From NCBI GenBank assembly GCA_028551475.1, contig CM052357.1, forward strand, positions 23,974,451 to 24,038,450: 64,000 nucleotides of DNA, written 5' to 3'. Shown one piece after another: positions 24,801-37,037 of the stretch (positions are counted from its first letter, which is position 1; the number at the start of each line of letters is the position of its first letter). The notes beneath the pieces are model-generated. The model was not told where the DNA came from. It saw nothing but the letters and a program-made list of their open reading frames with translations, and made no database searches. Made by a program: the position numbers and the translations under genes. Source of the stretch: Casuarina equisetifolia. Its lineage: Eukaryota > Streptophyta > Magnoliopsida > Fagales > Casuarinaceae.

Positions 24801-25653
24801 GACGCTCTTTCTCATTTCCACTTTGCACCAAAGCCTGTAAGCTTCTTAATCTCAATTGTCTAGTGAACATATGATTTTAGCTGTTATGGACATAAACATT
24901 TTGTGTCCTTGTCTTTTATGTTTTTCTGAGACAGGTTATAGAAGACATGTCAATCCAAGCAAACGTCCCTGCTCTAGCAATGGAAGAGGTAAAGAATTTG
25001 CACATCTTCACTTCAACATTTACTTTTCTCCCTATTCAACAAGCTCGTAAAACATGTTGGTTGTCTTCCATGGGCAGATTGCACCTGTGGCAGTCTCAGA
25101 TGCAGCTATGCTGGCTCCTGAGGAAGTGTTCTCTGGCAAAGGTGACATTAAAGAAGAAGCTGAGCTTACGCAGGAAGAGAGGAGGAGAAGGAGAGCTAAC
25201 AAGAAAAGGAAATTCAAAGGTAATCTTGACATTAGATTCTTTCTGTGGTCCTTAAAATGTTATGTTTCTTTCTTTTTTGGTCGAGCCAGCCACTGTTCTT
25301 GGGATGAGCTCCCGACCAAAAGAAAAAGGGAAAAAAAGAAAAAAGAAAGAAAGAGAAAATCAATCTTGGAGTATTATAGTGAAACAAAATGTTTGTTTTT
25401 CTCATTATTTGTTTGTCTTTGAGTTCTATATGCCAATTTCCAAGTAAATTATTAAATTTGAGATACATAATTACAGCTGAGGCAGGTAGACGAACTACTA
25501 AGAAGGCAAGAGACAGCACATCCATAAACCCAGATGATGGTTAGTATTTTAGTTTATTATTTCTCTGACTTGATTAGATCATTAAGGGAATTTATCAAAT
25601 ATCATTCCTCACCTTCGAACTTTTTTAAACTGGCAGACAAAGAAGGAAAATGA
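21835..25653 (+). CDS. MPP10: U3 snoRNP protein MPP10
   Basis: Thirteen exons join in frame: 21835-22542, 22848-22897, 23263-23386, 23508-23618, 23716-23853, 24064-24132, 24244-24285, 24485-24553, 24765-24836, 24935-24988, 25078-25219, 25477-25539, 25637-25653, giving about 552 residues, close to plant MPP10 length. The protein acts in the nucleolus in the small-subunit processome, with the Imp3/Imp4 complex and U3 snoRNA, for early 18S pre-rRNA cleavage. Visible features are an N-terminal helical part, two long Asp/Glu tracts (about residues 125-175 and 215-236), then the conserved core: [67 protein letters not shown]-type [14 protein letters not shown], and [10 protein letters not shown] followed by the [16 protein letters not shown] region. 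The C-terminus is basic ([13 protein letters not shown]). The ATG at 21835 is followed by a second at 21841; either could start the protein. Confidence 0.95.
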
Positions 25654-26468
25654 GATCTTGCATACCAGTGGAATCTCTAAGGAGCTCCTTGTCAGATTGT
25701 GGTCACAAATGGACTGCTAGGGGAAGAGAAAGCCAGGGAAAGAGACGGCTGGGGTTCCTCCCTCTAACATCACATTCGCCTTAGCCTTCTGACTTCTGGT
25801 GGAATTGTAAGGGAAGCCATGCGAAGAAGGATGAAAAGGATTAAAGCATCATATCTTTCAATGGATAGTGAAGTAATTGTCATCTTTTTGGATTTTGGGA
25901 TGATCAAATTTTGGTATGTAATTGTTATTTTGGCATTAATTGTTTTGCCATCCTGGGTGAGCGCATATCCTATTGAAGAAGTATATTTTTTGTTGCCGGT
26001 TACATTCTTTTATAGAGCTCAAGTGACGATTCCACTCTTCGAATCTATTTAATCAATCTCTGGATGGGCATCGAACTTGATTTTCCACTCTCCACCTTTG
26101 TGAATTCTGTTCGTCATTTTTTTTTCCTTATGGTTCGAGACCAAGTATTGAGCATGGGCAAAAGAGCAAAGAGGATCAACACTGACAAAAATTTTGATTT
26201 ACTTATTCGTTTGGTGATTGACATAAATAACATCATCACTCACACACGACGGCATATATAGCCTCGAAGATCAACCCCAAAATAACACTTTTAAGTCGCC
26301 ATGCTATTGAGAGCTATTCTTAATTCTCTCTATCAAGGGGAACGGTTAAAGAGGATTACATAAAGACAACCATTAGATCCATTTAGGGGCCTAGCCCTTG
26401 TCTCTATCTTTTAATCCCTAACCTGCATGTAAAATTGGAAAGAAGCAAAATTTAGGCAAAATTTTGAC
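25654..26468. other. Intergenic stretch between two convergent genes
   Basis: It holds the MPP10 3' flank and the 3' flank of the minus-strand Tim17-family gene. Short frames (25819-26052, 26064-26261) have no domains and are AT-rich. No other element was recognised. Confidence 0.5.
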
Positions 26469-28998
26469 CTACTTATTCAAGTTTTCTTCAAGCCTCTCTA
26501 TTGCTGCGCCAACCCCACTCCTTGCGGCTGAATCAGGATAAGCAGTCATACGACCTTCATTTGCTTTCTCTATAAGCTTCAGTTGGAGCCAACCTGTACC
26601 AAAATGAATATTCAGAAAAGGAAGTTGTAATTTAAGCCCTACAATTTCACCTCAAGCGGTCAATCCTCAGTCCTGCTTTCCTTGTTATTTAGAGGTTAAT
26701 GTTATTCAGCCCATTTATAACAATGCGAATCAACAATCTTGCCATACTATAGATGCCTCAAAAAGCTAAGTAGAAGATCGGAGCAAGTCTAGCAGCTTGT
26801 GTTTAAATATTATATTAAAGACAGTAGAGTGATTGCACCAACTTCAGAAAACAAAGTAGTCACGAAACTTTCCATTTACCCTTAAATTAGAAGTTCAGAT
26901 CAAAGGTTTGGTAACTGCATCTAAGCAACAAGTTATTACCTAGAGGGAAACAAATTGCTGCTCCCAGAACTGAACCCAGTGCAACGTTCCTTGCACGCCA
27001 AAGGATAGATCCTGGCACTAATATGTAAGACAAAAGTAAGTCACACGACTACATCTCATCAACCTCTTTCTCAGACTCAAGCCATCAAACTTTGAATTAA
27101 AAAAATAATAGATGGTAAAAATGCAAATTATTCAAGGAACGATAAAGTGACTGCAAGTAGAATTTGAAGCAAATTTCCAGTGTCAGTCGGTAATGTCTGA
27201 TGCATAAGTTTCTGAATTCTTACAAATTAGACCAAATGTCGCAGCAGTGGCTGAACCAGCTCCAACAACATTAAAAACATCATGAACACCTCGTTTCTCT
27301 GCAAGAAAATCTTGTAAACTATAGAATGCAGCAGTGAACATTCCAAGGCGCACTCCACCAACTATTGAGCCACGAGTGACCCGAATAAACCTCTTCTCCA
27401 TTGCATCTCTCATTAATCGATATTGCTCACGCTTGTCTGGCGTGCTTCCAAGCTTTAACATCACCTCCGCATCCTTGCTCTGCAAAAGCAATGCAAGTCC
27501 TCATCATCACATTGCAAATGCTCCAGAAAATGATCCATGCAATATCAGAAAATGGTGAACAAGTTATAAACCAAGGATAGAATGTTAAACCTAGAGATAA
27601 GTACCACTGTCCATGGACTTGTAATATTGTTCCCTCAGCAGTTAATAGCTAAAAGTCCAGATTTTGTAGAAAATTGCATTACAAAGAAAGATCGTCTCTG
27701 CCATTAGTTAAGAGAGCAGAGGATCTACATCTAGCCCAGCTTCTTGCATTTTCAAAGTTATACCTAAATGCAAACCATAACTTTCTGGCAACCATCCTGT
27801 CTATAACCCATTGCAGTTTGATTCTAGCAGAGGACATAACAATGCCAAACATATCTAAAAACTTTAATCATATTGTAAATTCTAAAGGCTAATATCTCAT
27901 AATCTTTAGCAGGTCAGTTAGTTACACCAGCTTGAACATCAAAAATATGCTCTCCTTTTCCTTCTCTCGTTTTCATTCTTGACAATTTCGTCATGTCTGA
28001 TACGCAGATTAAGTTTTCATTGGTTATAGGGCAAACGCAGTCATGTACCACAAGTAGTATCTTAAGTAGGAACTTACAACAGAAGCAGATGCCTCCTTAC
28101 TGCCTCCATACAACATGCCTGCAAACACTCCAACGACAGTTGCTGTACCCCAATTGACAGTTCCTGCCATCCTTGGAGCATGCTGCTAAGGCAAAAGATG
28201 AGGTTAGCCTTCAGACATGAAACAAGAGATATCACACCATATGTTGGATTACTCACATATCCATAGGCATATATGTACATACACAGGAACCCAGATACCA
28301 ACATGCAGTTTCCATGTCCAAAAAAAAGCCCCATACAGTGAATCCTTTTACTAATACACATTTACAGGGGAAATAGCACTTTGTTGAATTTAGATGATTA
28401 GGAGAAAACCACCATGAACGGAACAGAATGAAAGCAAGAACGAAGGGGATTGAAAAAATGACCTCAAATTGAACCTCCAAACCTCCTTGACCAATATGAA
28501 AAAGAAAACAGATTAATGAAAGCGTTGTTCGATAATCCAACTTGGATATTCTTTGATGTCGAATTATTGTCTTCTCCCTAAAATTTCAAGAGAATGCAAA
28601 CGCTAGTCCTGAGCATTTGGCAAGGGACAGTTTTGAACTTTGTCGAGCCATTGATACAAAAGACAACAAATTTTCAGCTACAAAGAATAGCAGAGACCAC
28701 CAAACTTTACCTACAAAATGAACAATAGGAACACAGCAACACCCAAAAGTGCAACAAATTTTAGGATCAAAGCAACAGAGCTAGGGTTTATGAATTCAAT
28801 GGTCGACTTTAACATCAAGATTTGCCTCACTAACATATTGCTAACAGAGAAACCTCCAAAAACAAAATCAGGGTTCAATCAAGGGTTTAAGAGAATAATC
28901 ACAATTTCAAGTTTAGAAGTAAAATGACGGAGTGAAGAGTGGTGAAAATAAAATCGTACATCCGAGACGGTTTCTTCAGATTTTTCTACAGCTTCCAT
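26469..28998 (-). CDS. Tim17/Tim22/Tim23-family (PRAT) membrane protein
   Basis: Five exons join in frame: 28998-28960, 28182-28078, 27479-27224, 27017-26940, 26593-26469, giving about 200 residues. The start (MEAVEKSEETVSD) is the first ATG whose exon ends at a good donor. The family has four short Gly-rich membrane helices; here they are at VNWGTATVVGVFAGMLYGG, RGSIVGGVRLGMFTAAFYSLQ, VFNVVGAGSATAATFGLILPG, and ALGSVLGAAICFPLGWLQ. These proteins sit in the mitochondrial inner membrane or plastid envelope and serve in protein import or, for TIMMDC1 relatives, complex I assembly. The spacing of helices suggests the TIMMDC1-like or plant PRAT branch, but I cannot place it firmly. Exon 2 has two possible acceptors three bases apart. 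The C-terminus (RSGVGAAIERLEENLNK) is helical and soluble. Confidence 0.85.
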
Positions 28999-28999
28999 G

Positions 29000-30479
29000 A
29001 TCGAAGATGCTTTATACACAGCGTCTCAACGAGTAACGAACCCTTTAGTCGCCGAGAAACTAAGCATGAAAAGGATTTCCTTTCTATTGCCCCAGCAATG
29101 AAGACTGAAATGGAAGAAATTTCGAGTTTGGTATCATTTTTTCAGCCACCGAACACAGCGATCGACAGACGATGAGGGTAGCAGCGCCGTTCTTACTGTA
29201 GTTCTCTCAGAGCGGCCACCTGTCGAGCCGAAATGACCAAATTACTCTCTCTTTTCACTTCAATGACAATCATGTCGTTTGACTTTCACTATCCCCGTTA
29301 CACCCTCGAAACGTTTTTCTAGATTTTTCATTCACGCAAATTTATTTTTATTTAGTGCTCGAGGTTGATTGAAATTTATTGGTTTTGCTTCTTTTATTTT
29401 TTCTCATTGATTATTTAGACCTCATACACATTTATTTATTTGGTAAACAAAGAAAATGGGAGATTTTGGCATTAGGTTACCTTGATTCTAAATGAGTCAA
29501 AATTTTTAATTACATTTATCTATTTTATTATTAATAAATAAAAAATAAGACAATCTAAATCAAAATTATTAACATTGGAAATAATGAAGATTTATATTGA
29601 AAATCAATATTGTTTTACACAACTATATATTGATTTGTTGTTTATATATATATAAATAGATAGATAGATAGATATAAATATTTTTATTTCTTACAAATTA
29701 AGTTTCAAACCATATCTTATTTTTGTTCAAAAATTTCATTTTTGAAAGTGTTTTCTCCCCCTTCGAGGTTAGGAATTATGATAAGATTTAATCTATATTT
29801 AAAAATATTAATAGCTTGATATGTCATATTGTTTTTATATTTTAAAGTATTTTTTTATCAGTTAATTTTTTAATACAAAAAAATATATCTTCTGACATTC
29901 AATTCTGAACTAATAGACTATCCCACTTAATCTTGAGAAGAAATCAGTCTAGTCTGTAATAGAAGCATCAACTTTTCCCCTCAAACTAAGCATTGAAATT
30001 CAAGATGATACCTCTTTCCCTTTGTTCCACAACTTGCTGTGCGTAAAGCCATGAAGCCCATACACCCGCTTACTGTAAATGGACTGCAGCTTCAACGTTT
30101 TCTCTGCTGACTATGGGAATTATCTTCACTGTGGTAGTCATGGAGAAGAACAATACTTGATTATAAAGCAACCCATCTATCTCGCACTGACAAAAAGCAA
30201 ACTAAAGCTAGAAAAATCTTCAAGCCACGGGTACAAAAAGTGACTTCTGAACAGAGAAAGAGAAGAAAAAACATTAACAATGGAACCAGATTCCTCGACC
30301 ATACATGTGAGTGAATAAAGTTCCTGAAATCAGGCCCTTACCAACATGTCTTCAACTATCTAAGCAAAGAATCATTGTGCCCCCACCGGTCTCTTCCTCC
30401 GCTCCATTGTCAGTACTTTTTGCCCATCTGAGTTGGTTTCCAGTCACTTCTCATCTCTACTCAGTCTCTGTTCATAGCC
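29000..30479. other. Intergenic region with simple repeats
   Basis: The left part is the promoter and 5' UTR of the Tim17-family gene. A TA-rich microsatellite followed by GATA repeats is at about 29642-29680. The right part is the upstream region of the GUB_WAK gene. No gene recognised. Confidence 0.55.
29642..29680. repeat. TA and GATA microsatellite
   Basis: Short perfect run of TA dinucleotides followed directly by several GATA units. Confidence 0.85.
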
Positions 30480-31773
30480 ATGGCTGTGCACATCTTCACC
30501 GCCCTCTACCTGTTGATTCTGGGATTTGTTCCTCAAAGTTCCGGCTCTCACGTGAGCTCATGTAGGTCATATTGTGGAAACGTAACCATTGACTACCCAT
30601 TTGCTCTGCAATATGGGTGTGGCCATCCAGGCTTCCGGGACCTCCTGTTCTGCATGAACGATGTACTCATGTTTCATATAAGCTCTGGTTCTTACCGTGT
30701 CATGGAAATAGACTACGGTTATCAAACATTTACCCTGCATGATCCTCACATGTCAAATTGTGGAAAGATCGTGCTAGGCGGCAGAGGCAATGGCTTCGCC
30801 GTCGAGTCATGGCGGTCGCCGTACATGAACCCCATCTCCGACAACGTGTTCTTGCTAATAGGCTGCTCAGCTCGATCACCTCTCTTCCAGGGTTTCCCCG
30901 GGAAGCACCTGCCATGTCGGAACGTTTCGGGCATGAGCTGCGAGGAGTACTACAGTTGCCCAGCATGGGACTTAATAGGCCACAGAGAAGCGGGCTCCAT
31001 GTTCGGCACCGGCCCACCGGAATGCTGTGCTGTGCCATTTGAGGCGATTAAGGCTATAAACCTCAGCAAGCTGGAGTGCGAAGGGTACAGTAGCGCCTAT
31101 AGTCTGGCACCACTAAAGGTGGATGGGCCGGCCGGATGGTCCTACGGTATACGCGTGAAATATTCCGTCCAGGGGAATGATGATTTCTGCAGCGCCTGTG
31201 AGGCCACTGGCGGTTCCTGCGGGTTTGGCACCGACGGGATTAGGCAATTGTGCATGTGTGGGGGCTTCAATTCATCATCGAACTGCGATTCAGGTTAGTC
31301 CCTAAATCAAGCTTCCATTTGTTGGGTTGGCCAGAATAATCCCGATCAACAGTTTTGTTTCTCTAATCATGACCATATCCAGTGTTAAATCCACAGCATT
31401 ATTGCATGGTGTGTGCGATCTTTTTCGAATATTTGATGAGGCATTAAAGCATTCTCTAACTGCCTTTTGGAAATAATATGCAGCGGAGTTATCATCCGGT
31501 AGAAGAACAAGGTCTATGGTGGCAGCATTAGCAGGTATTATTTTTTGATGCATTCTTCCTTATGAGAGTAATCTCGAGAGGAAAGATCACAGGAAGAAAC
31601 TTGGTGAGATTATAAGTATACCAATTTGTGATGAGATTATAGTAAAATTTAAGGAAAACATTGTAAAAGTCCTTGTTTTACTATTGAGTTTTGTCTGTCT
31701 AACTCAAATAATGTTGTCTTTTGCAGGATTTTTCATGGGCATTTTTGTATGGATTGCAGCGATTCAATACTGA
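30480..31773 (+). CDS. Wall-associated-kinase-type galacturonan-binding protein without kinase
   Basis: Three exons join in frame: 30480-31293, 31484-31534, 31727-31773, giving about 303 residues. A signal peptide (MAVHIFTALYLLILGFVPQSSG) is followed by the GUB_WAK pattern CRSYCGNVTIDYPFALQYGCGHPGF and a run of paired cysteines, ending in a Cys-rich module (FCSACEATGGSCGFGTDG, LCMCGGFNSSSNC). The last two exons encode a short linker and a hydrophobic tail (about 20 residues, MVAALAGFFMGIFVWIAAIQY), so the protein is probably anchored in the plasma membrane or carries a GPI-type signal. There is no kinase domain. Relatives (AT1G11915 and AT3G17350-like, from memory) are annotated as galacturonan-binding proteins of the cell wall; pectin binding here is inferred. 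A later ATG is not needed because the signal peptide begins at 30480. Confidence 0.88.
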
Positions 31774-32209
31774 AGTTGAGGTCCTACTCCCATCTCATGT
31801 AATGTCATTGTTACTTTTAGATGCAGATCTTTCACGAACATGCGAGAGAGAGAGAGAGAGATGTAAGCATAGTGTAACTTCATGCGTTTTCATGCTTACA
31901 TGACAAAAAGCCACCAAGTTTTTGAGCTTGAGTTAAAAGTCTGGGGCATGATCTTCAATATGTCTTTATTGGGAGATTGTAAGTACGTGATCAAGAACAG
32001 ACCAATGTTGAGTTTTTTCGTTTGGATTTTATCTTAAGGGAACACTTATTTTATGCGGATCAAAAGATATGCATACATGGATAGCTTTTAAGCAGATACC
32101 CCAAAGCAGGCAGGTAGAGAAGAGGGACACTTCCGAGTTAAAAAAAAAGAGCTTGTTCCCTCAAGCAAGAATTCCTGTTGGCTTAAAATATAAGGATCCT
32201 AAACAGCCT

Positions 32210-32950
32210 TCTCAGTTACTGCTAGACTCCTGGCTGTTCCAATGCAGCCAAGGGGAAGATTTAAAATCTTTTCAGGACAAAAATACAGGAAAAGCAGGAA
32301 TAGCACACCAGTATAACTTGCAACACATTAACAACATTCTGTCAGATACATGCCACCCCGAGCCCTCCTGGTGGCTGAATCCCTAGAGAGGGAGGGAGAC
32401 CTATTAATAGTTAGTAGTCATGCAAACAGGAACTTCCCTAAGGATATAAAACTATTCTTCCATCTCTGCCATCAAAGACAGAAAAAGAAAAACGCAGTTG
32501 CTGCTCTATTAATCAATAAGCCAAGATTGCGTCTGTTTGCTTTGTCAAGTTTTGGTTTCTTACCATTAATCATTCACTACTCGGTTACTGCAAGACTTCA
32601 GGTAGTTCCAGACGCAGCCAAGGGACATTTAGAATCTAGTTGAGGGGGCCAAAATACAGGAAAAAGCAAAAAAATTTCACATGTATTCTCCTGGAAATCT
32701 GTGAACACACGTTAAGAACATTCTTTTGGGTACATTCCACGCCAACCTCGTGGTGCCTGAATTCCAGTAGAGAAAGAGACATACCAATATTTAGTTCTAA
32801 TTCAAGATAGGTAGTTACCCAAGGATATGAAACTCTATTCATCCATTTGTGCCATCAAAGAAACAAAAAGGAGACAATTATTGCGCTAGTGATCAATAAG
32901 CCAAGCAATCCTCTGTTTTCTTTTGTGAAGTTCTGGTTCCTACCCAATAA
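32210..32950. repeat. Diverged direct duplication, two units of ~370 bp
   Basis: Matching landmarks recur in order: 'gcagccaaggg' at about 32246 and 32615, 'aaaatacagga' at about 32280 and 32650, 'aaggatat' at about 32434 and 32821, 'tgccatcaaaga' at about 32468 and 32850, and 'atcaataagccaag' at about 32512 and 32891. The offset drifts from 367 to 379, so the copies carry small indels. The content is not coding. Confidence 0.75.
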
Positions 32951-33420
32951 CCAGTAACTTTTTTCACTAAAAAAACCTCTTCTCGTGCAACCCTTGAAGT
33001 GATAGATAAAATTTGCCATGTGTTGATAATGAGGTTTGAAGATTAATTCCGACCTTTGGTGTTGGGAATGTTACTAGCAGTTTCTATTTGCAAGGTTTGT
33101 GAACTTGTTCCTCCACATTATTTTCAGAGAAATTGCTTTGCTTACTTTGCTAACAATATTAAATCACAATTGGTTTGTTAGTAATTACAAAGAAAAAAAA
33201 TGAAGACAGTGATAATATTGTTACAATAACAGTGATCAATGTCAGGTTTAGTCATATACTAAAATTACCAAATGTAAATGCAAAATATCTAATTGAAAAA
33301 ACAGTAACCTCCATCAGGATGATGTCTTGCCAAGTGCTGTCCCTGGTGCGTTATAATACGAGATTTCTGTCCTTTCCTGCACGTCCTTTTTTTGTTTTTT
33401 TCGTTTTGTTGGTTTCCTGC

Positions 33421-33451
33421 ATGCCTTGCCAAGCCTTGCCAAGCCTTGCCA
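33421..33451. repeat. Three copies of a 10-bp repeat (GCCTTGCCAA)
   Basis: Three near-perfect 10-bp units about 100 bases before the PAT1 start codon, probably within its promoter or 5' UTR. Confidence 0.8.
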
Positions 33452-33554
33452 TTTAGATGCTGACCGTTTCCTATCGATAGAAAAGGGGGGTCAGCATCGA
33501 AATGGGCATAAAATAGAACGAGGGTCAGTTTCAAAGGTGAAGGAAAAACACTAA

Positions 33555-36500
33555 ATGGCGGTCTCCTCTTACAAATCCTCCATCAATTTGTCTTCTGTTA
33601 CTTGCGTTTCCAGGCCTGGTCTTCGGACCTGCTTGTTCAAGCCGTCAATTCTTAACGCGAAGCAGCAAAGAAACTTGGCTCCAAGCACTCTGGTCGCTGC
33701 TTTGCCTGTGACTGTTTCTGAGAGTCCAACCCCAGCAACAACATCTTTCAATAAGGTCTGGGTTTGGGGTTATTTTTTGTTTTGTCTTGGAAGTTTGATG
33801 CTTTTTGTGAATTCTTCATGTTGTGGGCATTCAGTTGATCGAGTCATTGGTAAATGGGGTGGACTTGTCGGAGTCTGAGGCCGAAGCTTCGCTGGATTTC
33901 TTGCTGAATGATGCCAATGAGGCCTTGATAAGTGCTTTTCTTGTGTTGCTGAGAGCGAAAGGAGAGACATATGAAGAGGTAAGGGTTCTCTTCGTTACGG
34001 ATCTGTTAGAATCAAGCTTATTGATAATTTTTTTTTTTCTCAATTTGCACACACACGAGCCGGGGGAGGGGATTTTGAACTCTGACCTGGTGGACTTGCA
34101 AGTCAGGGCTCCTTGACTTTTTGCCATTAAGCCAAGGGGACACCTCAACTTATTCATAATTTGAAAAAATAGTATAACCTATTCGATAAAATGTCTAATC
34201 AAAGATTTGATATCCTACTAAAATTAACCATCCATGTGAAATTCCACTGGATCATGAAATGTAAGATAGATTATAGCTGCTCAGGGCTCTTAGAAAGTCT
34301 TTTGATGAACAATACATTAGCTGCACAGGATCAAATGTTTGATGGCTAAATGCTTTGTTAGAACTCACGTCAAATAAATATTTGTCTGAAATTACAAAGC
34401 TATGCTTAATGCTGAAACAAGTGGAGATTTTGTAAAAGTGTATAATTACAGTGTTGTAATGATTAAACAGATTGTGGGATTGGCAAGGGCGATGCACAAG
34501 CATAGTGTGAAGGTAGAAGGGTTGGTTGATGCAGTTGACATTGTAGGAACGGGAGGTGATGGGGCCAACACGGTAAACATTTCCACGGGGGCCTCAATAC
34601 TTACTGCAGCTTGTGGCGTAAAAGTTGCTAAGGTTTACATCCCTCTATTTTTATGTCTGATACATTAATCTTTACTGGATTTAATGGTTAATACACGTAA
34701 ATCTTTGAAGAAGTGATTGGTTAAGGATTATGCATTCAGCAAGGAAACAGGTCAAGTTCTTCTGCATGTGGAAGTGCTGATGTATTGGAGGCTCTGGGAG
34801 TGGCTATTGACTTGGAACCCCAGGTTAGTGCTTGATTAATTTGGTTTTTCAGATTTCCTTTGACAAACCTAGTTGTTATTGTGCTGGTTGCACAATCAAG
34901 GATGTTACCTTTTTGTTTTGAGGGAGACCTCCCACTCAATGCTGCAATTGTAATTAGAATGTCTATCATGCTATTGATTTCCTAGACCAAGCAAAACCCC
35001 CGGCTGCAGACAGCATTTTAAGTTAAGGTCCACTTCTTCATATGTTGTTCCCTTAATAACACAATATATTTGCAGATAACAGGAATAAAATGCAATAACA
35101 TTTTCTTTTTCTTGACTCAGGGGGTGACGAGGTGCTTGAAAGAAGCAGGAATTGGATTTATGATGGCTCCAAGATATCACCCGGCAATGAAGATTGTTAG
35201 CCCCGTAAGGAAAAAGCTGAAAGTGAGAACTGTGTTCAATGTCTTGGGCCCAATGTTAAATCCAGCAAGAGTACAATTTGCAGTTGTTGGTGTATATATG
35301 GAAGACTTGGTAAGTCTTTGTCTTTAGAAAAGTTGACCAAAAGAATTCTCTCCAAAATCGTACTTCTTGGCCCTTTATTATCATAACTGGTTTTTCGTTT
35401 CTTCCACTTCCATTAACAATGAACTCTTGGTGGCAGCAGGGTGTTCATGCACATGATCTTTTTTATATAATCCAAGATTATGGCTTTGGCTGTATATTAC
35501 TTCCTTAGATTCTCGGGTTTATGAAAGAGACTGCCTTCATCTCTAAGGAGTGATATGAGCTGCAAAATAATTCTATCACAGCTACGATCACTTAAATACT
35601 AACTCTCTGAAATATGGAAGGCCCATGGAACTTTTTTTCCCACAGTAGTGGCTTTAACCACAGGGTTTTGCCTTTTGGGAAAGGCTAAAAGATTTGAGAT
35701 TATCGATGTAGTAAAACTGACGTTGAATATATGATTATTTCCAAGTAGTTACCGTTTTGCCAAGATAGAATTAATATACCCTGGCTCACAACTTTGTGTA
35801 TTCTTAATCAATGGAGCAATTCTGGCGAGATTCAAAGGATCTTAACTGATCTGATCTTGCCTGACGGGTTGATTTATACTTGACCAGAAACTGTTGAGCC
35901 TTTTCTCCCTGCTTATTGGTATCCCACAGAGCTGGAGTCTCTTCTGATGTACTTAAGTGAGTTGTTGGCAATAGAGCTTAGACTACTAAAATTACCAAAG
36001 AAATTTTCTTGCTAGTTTTTGTTTGAGTTCATGTAGAACAAGCTAGAGGGATTACATTTTATATCTTTACGAATGATAGCTATATATACCAGGAATGGAA
36101 TATTGATATCATTGTGTGTTCTCTCATGTATAAGGCTACACAAATATGTACTGTTCAGGGCTTGGTGTTTTCTTTTCATATGACTAGTTGAGTAAATGCA
36201 GTTCATGGAATTTTGTCTCATAAATGCATACCTTAGAAGAGTATTGTATTCTCTCTGTTGGATAGGTCCTGAAAATGGCTAAAGCATTGCAGCGCTTTGG
36301 CATGAAAAGAGCGTTAGTTGTTCATTCAGAGGGCTTAGATGAAATCAGCCCCCTTGGTAAGAACCTTCTGTTTTTGCATGCTCAGTAAGCTTACTACAAG
36401 CCAGAGGTTGACATTTTTTTTCAATTCTTCTCCTCTTTTTTCTTTAGTTATATACTCAATTCTCATAGTCAGAGATCGATCATTTGATTACAGGACCTGG

Positions 36501-37037
36501 GCTAATACTCGATGTCACTCCTGAAAAGATCGAGAAGTTCTCATTTGATCCACGTGAGAACCTTAGCCCAATTTTTGAATCTATTCATCTTTGATTTAGC
36601 TGCCACATACAAGTAATTTTGAACAATTCATCTAGACTTACTTATAAAGACAATGTTTTCTGGATAGTGGACTTTGGCGTTCCTCGCTGCACTCTTGATA
36701 GTTTGCGAGGTGGAGGGCCGGAGTACAATGCGGAGATACTAAAACGTGTATTGTCAGGGGAGAAAGGGTCCATTGCCGATGCATTAGTAAGTACTTTGGC
36801 AGTTGGCTCTCTAATTAGTCTTATGTCATAAATTAATTACTTATAATTGAAAAACATTGTTCTCACCAAACAATGGATCAGATATTAAACGCGGCGGCTG
36901 CTCTATTAGTTAGTGGCCATGTGAAGACATTGAGGGAAGGAGTAGATTTGGCTCGTGAAACGCAAGAGTCAGGAAAAGCTCTTGAGAAGCTTGATTTGTT
37001 TATCGACATCTCTAATGCAAGTAAAACTGAGTTGTAG
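33555..37037 (+). CDS. PAT1: Anthranilate phosphoribosyltransferase, plastid form
   Basis: Nine exons join in frame: 33555-33755, 33835-33978, 34471-34632, 34740-34823, 35121-35309, 36266-36356, 36494-36553, 36668-36786, 36882-37037, giving about 401 residues. It transfers the phosphoribosyl group of PRPP to anthranilate, the second committed step of tryptophan synthesis, in the chloroplast stroma. The first ~60 residues are Ser/Thr-rich and basic, as in a transit peptide. The TrpD fold follows: helical N-domain ([20 protein letters not shown]), the PRPP motif [14 protein letters not shown] (about residues 141-154), [47 protein letters not shown], and [14 protein letters not shown]. No key residue seems missing. 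The C-terminus can end at 37035-37037 or, using a donor at 37021 and an acceptor at about 37105, in a different tail. Intron 2 holds a SINE. Confidence 0.93.
34028..34148 (-). mobile_element. tRNA-derived SINE in PAT1 intron 2
   Basis: Read on the minus strand, the element begins TTGAGGTGTCCCC, has a box A-like TGGCTTAATGG and a box B-like AGTTCAAAATCC, and ends in a short A tract. It is flanked by 11-bp direct repeats, CTTATTGATAA at 34017-34027 and CTTATTCATAA at 34149-34159, one mismatch apart. The head, internal Pol III boxes, A tail and target duplication together identify a short SINE (about 121 bp). It lies antisense inside a host intron. Confidence 0.8.

Larger units (their letters stand above)
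31774..33554. other. Spacer upstream of the PAT gene, with repeats
   Basis: Contains a GA microsatellite near 31843-31860, a diverged direct duplication (32210-32950, listed separately), and a short CCTTGCCAAG repeat just before the PAT gene. No gene recognised. Confidence 0.5.

Noticed and set aside
30730-31042. Overlapping frames on both strands within the GUB_WAK exon
   Set aside because: The GC-rich exon produces long chance frames; the cysteine pattern supports only the 30480 frame.
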